Shown: positions 51,362 to 59,567, numbered from the stretch's first letter. The stretch: DNA of 64,000 nucleotides from Akkermansia muciniphila (GCA_943331105.2 CALQKH020000004.1:143502-207501); one strand, 5' to 3'. Numbers and translations: made by a program. The notes: generated by a model from the letters alone, not told the origin.

Positions 51362-52234
51362 ATGTGCTTTCTTTGCGATTTCAAATCATCCACCGCCGAC
51401 ACGACGCCACCATCGGACTCACCCCGTTGGCAGGCCCGCCGTGCCTTTCTGTTGGCCGCTGGCGCCACTGCAGCTGCGGGCACGACAGGCGCCTTGGCCC
51501 AGGTGGATGTGGGCTCAGCGTCTGGCCTGCGCAAATTGGTGCCTGCCGAAACCCTCGAAAATTCGGCACAGCAACAGTACACGCAGGTCTTGGCCGAAGC
51601 CCGAGCCAAAGGCGCATTGGCTCCGGACGACCATCCCCAGTTGCAGCGACTTAGAGCCATTGCCAACAGGCTGATTCCTCACAGCGCACCTTGGAACCCA
51701 CGCTCACGCGACTGGCGCTGGCAAGTCAACTTGATCGGCAGCAAACAAATCAACGCTTGGTGCATGCCCGGCGGCAAGATCGCTTTTTACACTGGCATCC
51801 TGGACCAGCTGAAACTGAGCGACGACGAGGCCGCGATGATCATGGGCCACGAAATGGCGCATGCGCTGCGAGAGCATGCCCGCGCTCGTTTGGCCAAAAG
51901 CCAAGCCACCAGTTTTGGCCTCTCGATCGCCTCACAGCTTTTGGGTTTGGGCGCTTTGGGCGATGCCGCAGCCAACTTGGGCACCCAACTGCTCACCCTG
52001 AAGTACAGCCGCGATGACGAAACCGAATCTGACTTGGTAGGCCTTGAAATTGCAGCACGCGGTGGCTACAAGCCCGAAGCCAGCGTGACGCTTTGGCAAA
52101 AGATGCAATCGGCCAGCGGCAACGGTGGGCCGTCTTTTTTATCCACACACCCGAGTGGCAACAACCGCATCGAAGAGCTTCAGGCCAACCTGCCCAAAGT
52201 CCAGCACCTGTACGAACAAGCCCGCAAGGGCTGA
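51362..52234 (+). CDS. M48 family metallopeptidase with Tat-like signal
   Basis: A 290-residue periplasmic zinc peptidase. The zinc site is MGHEMAHALREH (HExxH near residue 161) with the third ligand in the DDETESDLVGLEIAARGGY region (near 218). The N-terminus has a twin-arginine pattern RRAFLLAAG followed by a hydrophobic stretch ending at ALAQ (near 48). Similar proteins (BepA/YcaL/LoiP type) take part in outer-membrane quality control. It is divergent from ampG (84-base gap). Confidence 0.88.
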   Translation: MCFLCDFKSSTADTTPPSDSPRWQARRAFLLAAGATAAAGTTGALAQVDVGSASGLRKLVPAETLENSAQQQYTQVLAEARAKGALAPDDHPQLQRLRAIANRLIPHSAPWNPRSRDWRWQVNLIGSKQINAWCMPGGKIAFYTGILDQLKLSDDEAAMIMGHEMAHALREHARARLAKSQATSFGLSIASQLLGLGALGDAAANLGTQLLTLKYSRDDETESDLVGLEIAARGGYKPEASVTLWQKMQSASGNGGPSFLSTHPSGNNRIEELQANLPKVQHLYEQARKG

Positions 52235-52249
52235 GCACCCCGGCACGCT

Positions 52250-52891
52250 TCAGGTGCCGCCGACATAGGGGTTGCTTTGCCGCTCACGCCCGAACGTGCT
52301 TTCGGGGCCGTGGCCGGGGATGAACACCGTGTCGTTGCCCATGGGCCACAAACGCTGGGTGATGCTGGCGATCAAATCATCGTGGTTGCCTTGCGGAAAG
52401 TCAGTGCGCCCAATGCTGCCCGCAAACAGCACATCACCCACAAAGGCACGCTTGATCTCCGGCGAATAAAACACCACATGGCCTGGCGTGTGTCCTGGGC
52501 AATGGCGCACCTGCAAGGTGTGCGCCCCCAGCGTGACGGTGTCGCCATCGGCCAGCCACCGAGTAGGCTTGAACACCCTTGCAGGTGGGAAACCATAAGC
52601 GGCTGCAGCTTGGGGCAACCCGTCAATCCAAAATTGGTCTGCCGGGTGCGGTCCGATGATGGGCAGGCCGCCCAATTGCTCGGCCAGATCGGCCGTACCC
52701 GATGCGTGGTCCAAGTGGCCGTGCGTGATCCAGATCTGTTCCAGCTTCAGGCCGTGTCCATGGACCGCGGCCAAAATCAAATCCAAATCGCCACCTGGAT
52801 CCACCACTGCAGCTTGGTAGCTTTGGTCGTCCCACACAAGGGAGCAGTTTTGCTGAAAGGGCGTGACGGGGATGGTTTGGTATTGCAGCAT
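52250..52891 (-). CDS. Metallo-beta-lactamase-fold hydrolase (glyoxalase II-like)
   Basis: A 213-residue MBL protein. The metal motif is WITHGHLDHASG (HxHxDH near residue 55), further His in HCPGHTPGHVVF (near 134), the bridging Asp in FVGDVLFAGS (near 156) and the final His in IPGHGPES (near 197). It resembles YcbL-type glyoxalase II-like hydrolases of thioesters. It is convergent with the M48 gene. The native substrate is not determined. Confidence 0.85.
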   Translation of the reverse strand: MLQYQTIPVTPFQQNCSLVWDDQSYQAAVVDPGGDLDLILAAVHGHGLKLEQIWITHGHLDHASGTADLAEQLGGLPIIGPHPADQFWIDGLPQAAAAYGFPPARVFKPTRWLADGDTVTLGAHTLQVRHCPGHTPGHVVFYSPEIKRAFVGDVLFAGSIGRTDFPQGNHDDLIASITQRLWPMGNDTVFIPGHGPESTFGRERQSNPYVGGT

Positions 52892-53058
52892 TCGGGAATT
52901 ATAGGAATGCAGGGCCTTTGCGCCTGTTACCCACCCGTGTGCGCCAAGCCACAGACGGTGCACTGCACGCTCCTTATCCTGAAATGGCTTGATCGGCCTG
53001 CGCCGTGTTGTCGCGAACAGCGGTCAAGTCTTCGCATGCCTCAACAAGGAGTTCATCT

Positions 53059-53292
53059 ATGCACACCGCTCATCCACTGATTCGCATGGCAGGGACCTCC
53101 CTGCTCGCTATGACCACGCTGGCTTTGACCGCCTGCGCTGGCATGACACAACAAGAGAAAAACACCGCCATCGGGGCTGGGGTGGGGGCCATTGGGGGCT
53201 CGATCCTGACTGGGGGCAGCACCACCGGGACATTAGGGGGCGCCGCGGTCGGGGGCGTCATTGGTCATGAAATTGACAAATCCAAAAAGTGA
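53059..53292 (+). CDS. Glycine-zipper outer-membrane lipoprotein (OsmB-like)
   Basis: A 77-residue lipoprotein. The signal peptide ends in the lipobox LTAC (Cys near residue 29). A glycine-zipper segment follows (AIGAGVGAIGGSILTGG, then GGAAVGGVIGHE). AAGGAG lies before ATG 53059. OsmB-like proteins are osmotic- or envelope-stress-induced. It is followed 9 bases later by a small Lmo0937-like gene. Confidence 0.85.
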   Translation: MHTAHPLIRMAGTSLLAMTTLALTACAGMTQQEKNTAIGAGVGAIGGSILTGGSTTGTLGGAAVGGVIGHEIDKSKK

Positions 53293-53301
53293 GATGTCGC
53301 T

Positions 53302-53448
53302 GTGCTTGAAAGTGTGGCGATTGCGCTGGTGCTCTTGTGGTTGTTGGGCTGGGTCTCATCGGTCACTTTGGGAGGACTGATCCATCTTCTGTTGGTGATC
53401 GCCTTGGTGGTGGTCTTGGTGCGTGTCATACAAGGTCGAAGGCCCTGA
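53302..53448 (+). CDS. Lmo0937-family small membrane protein (GTG start)
   Basis: A 48-residue peptide, too short for most gene finders. It reads LESVAIALVLLWLLGWVSS, VTLGGLIHLLLVIALVV and a basic RVIQGRRP end, matching the Lmo0937 family almost position by position. Two hydrophobic helices span the membrane. The only suitable start after the preceding stop is GTG 53302. It sits between the glycine-zipper lipoprotein and a terminator, so both form a small stress operon. Role unknown. Confidence 0.8.
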   Translation: MLESVAIALVLLWLLGWVSSVTLGGLIHLLLVIALVVVLVRVIQGRRP

Positions 53449-53478
53449 CCCTCAGCGCACCACCCACATGACTCCCCC

Positions 53479-53514
53479 AAAAGCCTGCACCACACAAAGT
53501 GGCGCAGGCTTTTT
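53479..53514. terminator. Bidirectional intrinsic terminator
   Basis: AAAAGCCTGCACCAC / GTGGCGCAGGCTTTTT stem with one mismatch and an ACAAA loop, followed by T residues on the + strand and by TTTTGGGGG on the - strand. It separates the Lmo0937-like gene from the convergent YqjK-like gene. Confidence 0.88.
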
Positions 53515-53528
53515 GGTTGTGATCTCAA

Positions 53529-53654
53529 CTAAGAAGGCGGTTTTTCCTTCAAAAAGCGCTGCAGCAGCAACAACCAAACAGGATCACGCAAAGCGTGCGC
53601 CAACTGGCTTCGTGAAATGGCCAGACGCTGAAGGGGCGTCAATTCAGCACTCAT
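53529..53654 (-). CDS. YqjK-like small protein, third gene of a yqjD-yqjE-type operon
   Basis: A 41-residue basic peptide: MSAELTPLQRLAISRSQLA, HALRDPVWLLLLQRF, LKEKPPS. ATG 53654 overlaps the stop of the YqjE-like gene (ATGA). The position after YqjD- and YqjE-like genes matches enterobacterial yqjK, though sequence similarity cannot be judged by eye. The overlap and preserved frame support a real gene. Confidence 0.6.
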   Translation of the reverse strand: MSAELTPLQRLAISRSQLAHALRDPVWLLLLQRFLKEKPPS

Positions 53655-54034
53655 GGCGCATCAGCCGTTCGAATGACTTCGAGGTCCAACTGCAGCTGTG
53701 ACTGAATGTCTTGCAACAAGGACGGCAGACGCAGGCTTTTTGCGCGCCACCCTAACAGCGCACTGATGACCAAAAAGGTGCTGGGCAAGCCCCACAAAAC
53801 CGCCGCTTGCGATGCGTCCAGTTGAGTGGCTGTGCTCCACAGCATCAAGGCCACGCCACCGAAGATCAAGGCCAACACCAAGGTCAACGCGCTCAATGCA
53901 AACATCACCCATCTGTTTTTGAGCGTGCACAGGTAGCGCGAACCCACCTCGCTGGCCAAATCCACATAGCCTTGGGCATGGGACTTGATCAGCTCCGGTG
54001 GCAGCAACATCATTTTCAGCAGCAGTTTGAGCAT
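53651..54034 (-). CDS. YqjE-like phage-holin-superfamily membrane protein
   Basis: A 127-residue membrane protein with two hydrophobic segments (near residues 43-70 and 78-97) flanked by amphipathic helices, the pattern of the holin superfamily III/YqjE group. ATG 54034 shares one base with the preceding stop (TGATG); a longer frame to 54061 is less likely. YqjE partners YqjD; both are membrane proteins linked to stationary phase or stress. Confidence 0.8.
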   Translation of the reverse strand: MLKLLLKMMLLPPELIKSHAQGYVDLASEVGSRYLCTLKNRWVMFALSALTLVLALIFGGVALMLWSTATQLDASQAAVLWGLPSTFLVISALLGWRAKSLRLPSLLQDIQSQLQLDLEVIRTADAP

Positions 54035-54360
54035 CAGCGTTGGCGTGAGCGAATGAACCAAGACACCGCCAAGGCCGCAGCAGCACCAGTACCGGCTGCA
54101 ATCAATACCGAAGCCATGGGCTCGTGCTGAATGAAGTGTTCAGTACTGACACGCACATGACGGGCTTCTTTTTCCAGCTTGTGCTTGACGTCGGACATGG
54201 CTTCTTTGCCGGATTCACCTAGATCGTGCAGCTCGTCTTTGACACGGTCGGTCATTCGACTCAAAACAGGTCTTGCTTCATTGAGCAACTCATCCACATT
54301 GCTGTTGACGGTTGCGCCGAACGAAGACATTTTTTCGGTTGCGGTTTTTAAATCGGACAT
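54034..54360 (-). CDS. DUF883/ElaB/YqjD family protein
   Basis: A 108-residue protein. Residues 1-75 are a charged, amphipathic helical region (heptad-like LLNEARPVLSRMTDRV), and residues 82-102 a single C-terminal membrane anchor with a Gly/Ala-rich face (VLIAAGTGAAAALAVSWF). This is the ElaB/YqjD tail-anchored architecture, which binds ribosomes at the inner membrane in stationary phase in E. coli. It is first in a three-gene overlapping operon. Confidence 0.87.
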   Translation of the reverse strand: MSDLKTATEKMSSFGATVNSNVDELLNEARPVLSRMTDRVKDELHDLGESGKEAMSDVKHKLEKEARHVRVSTEHFIQHEPMASVLIAAGTGAAAALAVSWFIRSRQR

Positions 54361-54611
54361 ATTGGCCTTTGCAGTGAATGAAAAAGAGAGACGTTCACTT
54401 TAGGAGGCCCGTCACGACATGTCTGTGGGTTGTCACACCAATGGCGGATTCTTTAAATGAGGCGCACCTTGTGCGCTCTAGCGCACCGACTCAGCGCCCG
54501 TTCGTGCATACGATGAATTTTCTTGAATGGCCATACCGTGGGGTATGGCTTCAAACAAGGTGTCAAGCCTTGGCTTGGCTGTTTCGACCAACTGCACGAT
54601 AGGACTTCAAC

Positions 54612-54926
54612 ATGATTCGAAAAACGACTTGGGCCACATTGGCCGCTTCTCTGGTTCTGGTGTTTGCATCTGGCTGCGCTGTCACGCGTGGACAAGAATC
54701 TGTAGGCGCTTACATCGACGACGCGGGCATCACTACCTTGGTGAAGTCACGCTTTTTTGAAGACAAAGACGTGGCGGGCTCGTCCATCAGCGTGGAAACA
54801 CTGAACAGGACCGTGATGCTTTCCGGTTTTGCCAAGAGCACTTTAGAGCGCAACAAAGCCGAAACCATCGCTCGCGGTGTCAAAGGCGTCAACTCTGTGC
54901 GCAACGAGATCGCGGTGCGTCCTTGA
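54612..54926 (+). CDS. BON-domain lipoprotein (OsmY-like)
   Basis: A 104-residue lipoprotein. The signal peptide ends at lipobox FASGC (Cys near 22). One BON domain (residues 40-104) follows: TLVKSRFFEDKDVAGSSISVE, VMLSGFAKS and ARGVKGVNSVRNEIAV. BON proteins bind membranes and are osmotically induced in the OsmY group. A 250-base gap upstream has no other gene and should carry the promoter. Confidence 0.88.
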   Translation: MIRKTTWATLAASLVLVFASGCAVTRGQESVGAYIDDAGITTLVKSRFFEDKDVAGSSISVETLNRTVMLSGFAKSTLERNKAETIARGVKGVNSVRNEIAVRP

Positions 54927-55044
54927 TGCATGGCGCCCCCTGTAGCTGGCCATATGGCCAGCTAAGGCGCAGACCTCACTGGGTGTACAGTGACCCCAGC
55001 CAGCGCCTTTTGGTTTTTGCACTCGCGCTGCACCGATTGCCTTT

Positions 55045-55761
55045 TTGCATCCTTCATCACCCGGCTACCTGACGCGTCAGGACAGCATCGCGGTTGAGGG
55101 CACGGACGACTTGATCATCCGCGCCTTGCTCGACCTCAACCAATTCCACGACCCTTTGGGCGAGGCCTTGAATTTGGGCATCTCATCGGCGACGTGGCCC
55201 TTGTTTGGCATGCTGTGGCCCTCTGGCATGCACTTGGCGGAACGCATGGCTATGCGTCCCGTCACAGGGGAGCGCATTTTGGAAATCGGCTGCGGCCTGG
55301 GTTTGACCAGTTTGGTGGCACACCGCCGGGGGGCTTTGGTGACGGCCAGCGATTGCCACCCTTTGGCGCGTGCATTTTTGGACGAAAACACCCGCCTCAA
55401 TGATCTGCCGCCGCTGCCCTACCGGCATGGGCTTTGGGGGCGTGCGGCACTGCGCGAAGACGGATTGCCTGTGCTGAGTGCGGCCAAAGATACGCAGCTT
55501 GTAGGCCTGTTTGATCTGATTGTGGGCAGCGATATCTTGTATGAGCGCGACGACGAAGGCGCATTGGCCAGCTTCATCCATGCACATGCCGCGGCCCAAT
55601 CGCAGGTGTGGGTGGTTGACCCCAACCGAGGCAACCGCGCTGCTTTTCACAAGCGCATGACACTGGCTGGCTTTAGCCTGCATGAGCAGTTGCTGGACCG
55701 TCCTGCAATGGGAGCTGCACCCGCCTACAAGGGCCGCATGCTGACCTACACCCGAAATTGA
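55045..55761 (+). CDS. Class I methyltransferase, protein-methyltransferase-like
   Basis: A 238-residue methyltransferase of the METTL23/Nnt1-like group: WPSGMHLAERM (near residue 58), ILEIGCGLGLTSLVAHRRGA (SAM site near 78), ASDCHPLA, then LIVGSDILYERDDE (near 161). The only reasonable start in the frame is TTG 55045 before HPSSPGYL; no clear ribosome site is seen, so the N-terminus is uncertain. Protein methylation is likely by family but the target is unknown. Confidence 0.78.
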   Translation: MHPSSPGYLTRQDSIAVEGTDDLIIRALLDLNQFHDPLGEALNLGISSATWPLFGMLWPSGMHLAERMAMRPVTGERILEIGCGLGLTSLVAHRRGALVTASDCHPLARAFLDENTRLNDLPPLPYRHGLWGRAALREDGLPVLSAAKDTQLVGLFDLIVGSDILYERDDEGALASFIHAHAAAQSQVWVVDPNRGNRAAFHKRMTLAGFSLHEQLLDRPAMGAAPAYKGRMLTYTRN

Positions 55762-55776
55762 AGCCTGGACCCGTGC

Positions 55777-56580
55777 TTACAGGCTGAAATCGTATTCCAC
55801 CGTGAACGGCGCATGGTCCGAAAACTTCTCGGCCTTATAGATCGATTCCTTGCGGGCTTTTTCGGCCAGGGCGGGCGTGGCCAAGTGGTAGTCCAGACGC
55901 CAGCCCACGTTCTTGGCATAGGCTTGGCCCCGGTTGCTCCACCAGGTGTAACAGTCGTCGGTGGTGTGCGGCTGCAGGTGGCGGTACACATCGACCACAC
56001 CGCCTTGAGTGGTCAGCTCGGTCATCCACTGGCGCTCTTCAGGCAAAAAGCCGCTGTTCTTGAGATTGCCCTTCCAGTTCTTCAGGTCGGCTTGTTGGTG
56101 GGCGATGTTCACGTCGCTGCACACGATGAAGTCGCGTTCGGCCTTGAGGGCCATCAGGTGGGGGTACATCTTGTCCAAAAACCGGAACTTGGCCTCTTGT
56201 CGCTCCGGCCCGGAAGAGCCGCTGGGGAAGTAGCAACTGATGATGGACATCTTGCGTGTGGGCGTGTCGAAGCGCAGCTCCACATAGCGGCCTTCGGCGT
56301 CGAACTCGCCGCCGTCAAAGTCGACCACCACGTCGCTGGGTTCGTGGCGGGTGTAAACGGCCACGCCCGAGTAACCTTTTTTTTCGGCAAAGTGGAAGTG
56401 CCCCTTCAAACCGGCCAGTTCTTCAAACTTGCCCGCCACGTCAGGGGCCTGCGCTTTGACCTCTTGCACGCCAATACAATCAGGTTTTTCTTGCGCCAGC
56501 CAGGCTTCAACGCCTTTGGTCGTGGCCGAGCGGATGCCGTTGAGGTTGAGGCTGGTGAGTTTGAACAAGGATTTCCCCAT
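55777..56580 (-). CDS. xthA: Exodeoxyribonuclease III
   Basis: A 267-residue AP endonuclease/3' exonuclease of the ExoIII family for base-excision repair. Motifs are LTSLNLNGIRSA (Asn metal ligand), GVQEVKAQ (Glu near residue 39), ISCYFPSGS (near 114), VCSDVNIAH (Asp and Asn near 154) and KFSDHAPFTVEY (Asp-His pair near 254). The ATG at 56580 overlaps the divergent pyrE ATG; a TTG start at 56568 (LFKLTSLN) with GGGGA upstream is a good alternative. Confidence 0.93.
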   Translation of the reverse strand: MGKSLFKLTSLNLNGIRSATTKGVEAWLAQEKPDCIGVQEVKAQAPDVAGKFEELAGLKGHFHFAEKKGYSGVAVYTRHEPSDVVVDFDGGEFDAEGRYVELRFDTPTRKMSIISCYFPSGSSGPERQEAKFRFLDKMYPHLMALKAERDFIVCSDVNIAHQQADLKNWKGNLKNSGFLPEERQWMTELTTQGGVVDVYRHLQPHTTDDCYTWWSNRGQAYAKNVGWRLDYHLATPALAEKARKESIYKAEKFSDHAPFTVEYDFSL

Positions 56581-57283
56581 GGTGACAGGACAGGCAAGCA
56601 GCGCCGATACACAGGCGCTTGCTCAGGAATTTGTGCAGTTTGCGGTCGATTCAGGCGTCTTGCGCTTTGGGCAATTCAAGACCAAAGCCGGTCGCATGAG
56701 CCCGTACTTTTTTAACGCCGGACTGTTTGACGATGGCGCCAAACTCAGCCGATTGGCGCAATTTTATGCAAAAGCCTTGCTCGCCAGCGAGATCGAGTTC
56801 GACATGATTTTTGGTCCGGCTTACAAGGGCATCCCCCTGGGCGCCGCAGTGGCGGTCGAGTTATCGCGTTTGGGGAAAAATGTGCCGTTTGCCTACAACC
56901 GCAAAGAGGCCAAGGACCACGGCGAAGGCGGCTCATTGGTGGGAGCCCCCCTAAAGGGCCGGGTGTTGATCGTGGACGATGTGATGAGCGCAGGTACCGC
57001 CGCAAGGGAGTCGATTGCCCTGATTCAGGCAGCCGGGGCCATTCCTCATGCCATTGCCATCGCACTGGACCGTCAAGAGATGGCCACTGAGAAGCAAGCC
57101 GATGGTTCGGTCAAGGACGTCCCGCATAGCGCGGTTCAGTATGTGCGCAACACTTTGGGTATGCAGGTTTGCTGCATTGCTCAACTGTCAGACTTGCTTG
57201 ATTTTTTGGCCCAACACAGTCAAAGCCCATTGGGTGAACACCTGCCGGTTGTGCAGGCCTACAGAGAACGTTACGGTGTTTGA
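56579..57283 (+). CDS. pyrE: Orotate phosphoribosyltransferase
   Basis: A 234-residue PyrE that makes orotidine 5'-phosphate in pyrimidine synthesis. GRMSPYFFNAGLFDDGA (near residue 39), FGPAYKGIPLG (near 80), FAYNRKEAKDHGEGG (near 102) and the PRPP motif VLIVDDVMSAGTA (near 128) are all present. AAGGA is nine bases before ATG 56579. The start codon overlaps the xthA start on the other strand at a CCATGG site. Confidence 0.95.
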   Translation: MVTGQASSADTQALAQEFVQFAVDSGVLRFGQFKTKAGRMSPYFFNAGLFDDGAKLSRLAQFYAKALLASEIEFDMIFGPAYKGIPLGAAVAVELSRLGKNVPFAYNRKEAKDHGEGGSLVGAPLKGRVLIVDDVMSAGTAARESIALIQAAGAIPHAIAIALDRQEMATEKQADGSVKDVPHSAVQYVRNTLGMQVCCIAQLSDLLDFLAQHSQSPLGEHLPVVQAYRERYGV

Positions 57284-57554
57284 TTCATCACTGGCGTTCT
57301 GAAAGCGGCCTTTGACCCCATTGATGGCTTGACATCATTTAACATTTTTCCCGATTTTTTGCAGGCTAATCCTTTTGGGTGATTCACTTTTGTTTCTTCG
57401 TATTGATAATGACATTTTTGCGACAACTGGCATTTTTAATGAAGCATCGTCCATTCATTTCAATCACCACGCCTGCTTTCGTCGATTATGTTGAGCCAGT
57501 GCATTGCTCGCCAAAGACCTTACCGTTTGTTCACCACTTGAGGATGTCGATCGA

Positions 57555-58184
57555 ATGTTGAACTCCTCCAAATTGGAAGAGCCCAAATCCAAGGCCACTC
57601 AGTCTCAATTTTTGAGCACGGCCAGTGCTGCGAAAATGCTGGGGCTGTCGGCAACGCTTGTGCAAACGTTGGTGGACCAAGGTGAGCTCAAGGGCTGGAA
57701 GACCCGTGGTGGTCACCGCCGAATTTCATTCGATTCGATTTCCGAGTACCAAAGCCAAGTCAACATTCCTTTGCATCGCAAAGTCAAAACAGCGACCCGA
57801 CAGCACATCAATGTCATGGTTGAAAATTCAGAATGGATTCCAGCATTCAAAAACAATTTGAATCAGTGGGGCTTGCCCGTTGATGTCAGTTTTTCTGAAT
57901 CGGTCACAGAAGCAATTTTGGACCTGTCTACCAACCGCCCAGATATGCTTGTTATGGAACTGTCTGCCCCGCTGGTGCAGCAAGAGAAAACCTTGAAAGC
58001 TCTCGAGAAATTCAACAAGCGGGGCCAATCACCTTTGCCGATGGTGATCGTCACGCAAGAAAAAGGCCTGTTTTCCTCTGCGTCAAACCCGTCTGCATCG
58101 ACCGTCCAATTGGTTCCTGGCCCGATTTCATCGGTTTGGCTGCATGCTTATTTGATCGGCATCGTGGCATCCAGCAGGCTTTGA
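57555..58184 (+). CDS. Excisionase/MerR-type HTH protein with a degenerate receiver-like domain
   Basis: A 209-residue protein. Residues 18-70 are a helix-turn-helix of the HTH_17/excisionase class (FLSTASAAKMLGLSATLVQTL, GGHRRIS). Residues 85-200 look like a response-regulator receiver fold: INVMVENSEW at strand 1, RPDMLVMELSAP at strand 3 and PMVIVTQEKG at strand 4. The usual phospho-Asp position (LLDL) is Glu (VMEL), so it may be constitutive. An in-frame TTG/ATG at 57504 could extend it. No phage genes are nearby. Confidence 0.65.
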   Translation: MLNSSKLEEPKSKATQSQFLSTASAAKMLGLSATLVQTLVDQGELKGWKTRGGHRRISFDSISEYQSQVNIPLHRKVKTATRQHINVMVENSEWIPAFKNNLNQWGLPVDVSFSESVTEAILDLSTNRPDMLVMELSAPLVQQEKTLKALEKFNKRGQSPLPMVIVTQEKGLFSSASNPSASTVQLVPGPISSVWLHAYLIGIVASSRL

Positions 58185-58220
58185 AGGTCGTCAAGGTCAG
58201 TCAACCTTGCCGAGTTCAAT

Positions 58221-58296
58221 TGGTGCGGCTGGCGGGGATCGAACCCACGACCCTTGGCTTCGGAGGCCAATACTCTATCCACTGAGCTACAGCCGC
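58221..58296 (-). tRNA. tRNA-Arg (anticodon CCG)
   Basis: Read on the - strand: acceptor GCGGCTG/CAGCCGC, D-arm GCTC-AGTGGATA-GAGT, anticodon stem TTGGC/GCCAA with loop CTCCGAA, giving anticodon CCG, and T-arm GTGGG-TTCGATC-CCCGC. The 3' CCA is encoded. 76 nucleotides. No integrase or att-like duplication was seen beside it. Confidence 0.97.
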
Positions 58297-58372
58297 ACTT
58301 TTGACTTGATCATTATCACACGGCTTGTTCATTGACTGAGGCAATTTGAAAGAACGGTAAAGGGTGGGCCGC

Positions 58373-58378
58373 TATAAT
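58373..58378 (+). promoter_or_regulatory. Candidate -10 box of the cytochrome c gene
   Basis: A consensus TATAAT lies 58 bases before the cytochrome ATG. A TTGAAA at 58346-58351 is 21 bases upstream, longer than the usual 17, so the -35 element is uncertain. Confidence 0.5.
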
Positions 58379-58436
58379 TCGCAGTTGATTTTGACAACCA
58401 AGACAGCCCTTTCGGCCACTCCCCAATGAGGATTTC

Positions 58437-58958
58437 ATGAGCGACAACAGCCACGATCAACACGAAGCCCACACCGGCCCCGTCAAAACCCCCATGCAAA
58501 TGCTGATGCTGAGTTTTGCGTCATTTGTCATTCCCGTGTTCATCATCATCGGCTTGGTGTTCTATGTGACTTCGGATAACAAACCAGCTGCTGGCGCCGT
58601 TGACGTCGACAAAGCCACCGCACTTCGCATTCAAAAAATTGGCACGGTCGAAGTGCGTGATGCCAACCGCCCTCTCAAAAATGGCGATGAGGTCTACAAA
58701 GCACAGTGTGCTGCATGCCACGACGCCGGTGCAGCTGGTGCCCCCAAATTCGCAGTGGCGAGCGCTTGGAGTGCACGTTTAGGCCAAGGTCTTGATGGCT
58801 TGGTCAACTCTGCCTTGAAAGGCAAGGGCGCGATGGGTGCTCAAGCTGGGGGCGACTTCAACGACATCGAAATTGCACGTGCAGTGGTTTACTTGGCCAA
58901 CAGTGCTGGCGGCAAGTTCGAAGCACCCAAAGCACCTGCCGCTGAAGCTGCCAAATAA
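58437..58958 (+). CDS. Cytochrome c5-type membrane-anchored haem protein
   Basis: A 173-residue protein: a cytoplasmic N-terminus rich in His/Asp, one membrane anchor (residues 24-44, MLSFASFVIPVFIIIGLVFYV), then a periplasmic class I cytochrome c domain with haem motif CAACH (near residue 92) and a distal Met in GKGAMGAQAG (near 135). The C-terminal tail is Ala/Pro/Lys-rich. It probably carries electrons to a terminal oxidase. Confidence 0.9.
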   Translation: MSDNSHDQHEAHTGPVKTPMQMLMLSFASFVIPVFIIIGLVFYVTSDNKPAAGAVDVDKATALRIQKIGTVEVRDANRPLKNGDEVYKAQCAACHDAGAAGAPKFAVASAWSARLGQGLDGLVNSALKGKGAMGAQAGGDFNDIEIARAVVYLANSAGGKFEAPKAPAAEAAK

Positions 58959-58974
58959 GCATTCTGCTCTTTCT

Positions 58975-59002
58975 AAAAACGACTCCGAGGAGTCGTTTTT
59001 TT
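58975..59002. terminator. Intrinsic terminator after the cytochrome gene
   Basis: AAAAACGACTCC / GGAGTCGTTTTTTT with a GA loop. It serves the + strand cytochrome gene and, by its A/T symmetry, also the convergent gene ending at 59001. Confidence 0.9.
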
Positions 59003-59555
59003 ATGTCTGTTTGGCTTGCCGATCATGTGCAGCCTGCGGGCTGCATTCGAATCCATGGTTTATTGGCAACTCACTGGATTGGCATTCCTGACAATCCCAT
59101 ATCCCTCGCTCCAAGGCCGCTGCAAGCCTTGGTACGTCCATGGTGTGCACCAGTCCAAATCCCAAGTCGGTGTCCAGATAGGCTTTGCCAGTTTCATCTA
59201 ACCAACAGGTCCGAGCTTTGGCTGGCAAGCCTGTGTGTGCTTGCACCTCAAAAGTGTCACTTAAACGCCAGATGAAAGGCGTTACAGCCAACTCAATGTA
59301 AACCCTTTGCGGGCCATTTTGAAAAAACCACCAGCCTTGCTCATTGCAAGCGTAATTGCGCTCAATGAAGGCAATGAGTTTTTCATGCTTCAACACTGAA
59401 CCCTTTGCGGCGGCCGGGCCCTCCTGAAAAGTCCCCAATGCCTGAACCCCGTCATCGCGCATCAGCCATTGACCACGCGCATCCAGTCCAAGCCACCCAA
59501 AGCAATCGGGCACATTGGGCCACTTGCTCATGGCTTGTCGAACAATGTCATCCAT
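59001..59555 (-). CDS. DUF2946-like conserved hypothetical protein
   Basis: A 184-residue soluble protein with no membrane segment or signal peptide. WPNVPDCFGWLGLDARGQW (near residue 12), NGPQRVYIELAVTPFIWR (near 79), VHTMDVPRLA and a C-terminal ERGIWDCQECQSSELP with a Cys pair suggest a conserved Burkholderiales family. I recall it being labelled DUF2946 (or DUF2944), but am not certain of the number. Function unknown. It may bind a metal through the CQEC motif. Confidence 0.65.
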   Translation of the reverse strand: MDDIVRQAMSKWPNVPDCFGWLGLDARGQWLMRDDGVQALGTFQEGPAAAKGSVLKHEKLIAFIERNYACNEQGWWFFQNGPQRVYIELAVTPFIWRLSDTFEVQAHTGLPAKARTCWLDETGKAYLDTDLGFGLVHTMDVPRLAAALERGIWDCQECQSSELPINHGFECSPQAAHDRQAKQT

Positions 59556-59567
59556 TCATCACCCCTT

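Noticed and set aside
57379..57561. A 60-codon + strand frame before the HTH gene
   Set aside because: No ribosome site, no family, and it overlaps the start of the HTH gene; more likely leader sequence.
58221..58296. Integration hotspot at tRNA-Arg
   Set aside because: No integrase, no direct repeat of the tRNA 3' end and no composition change were seen; the neighbouring HTH protein alone is not evidence of a mobile element.
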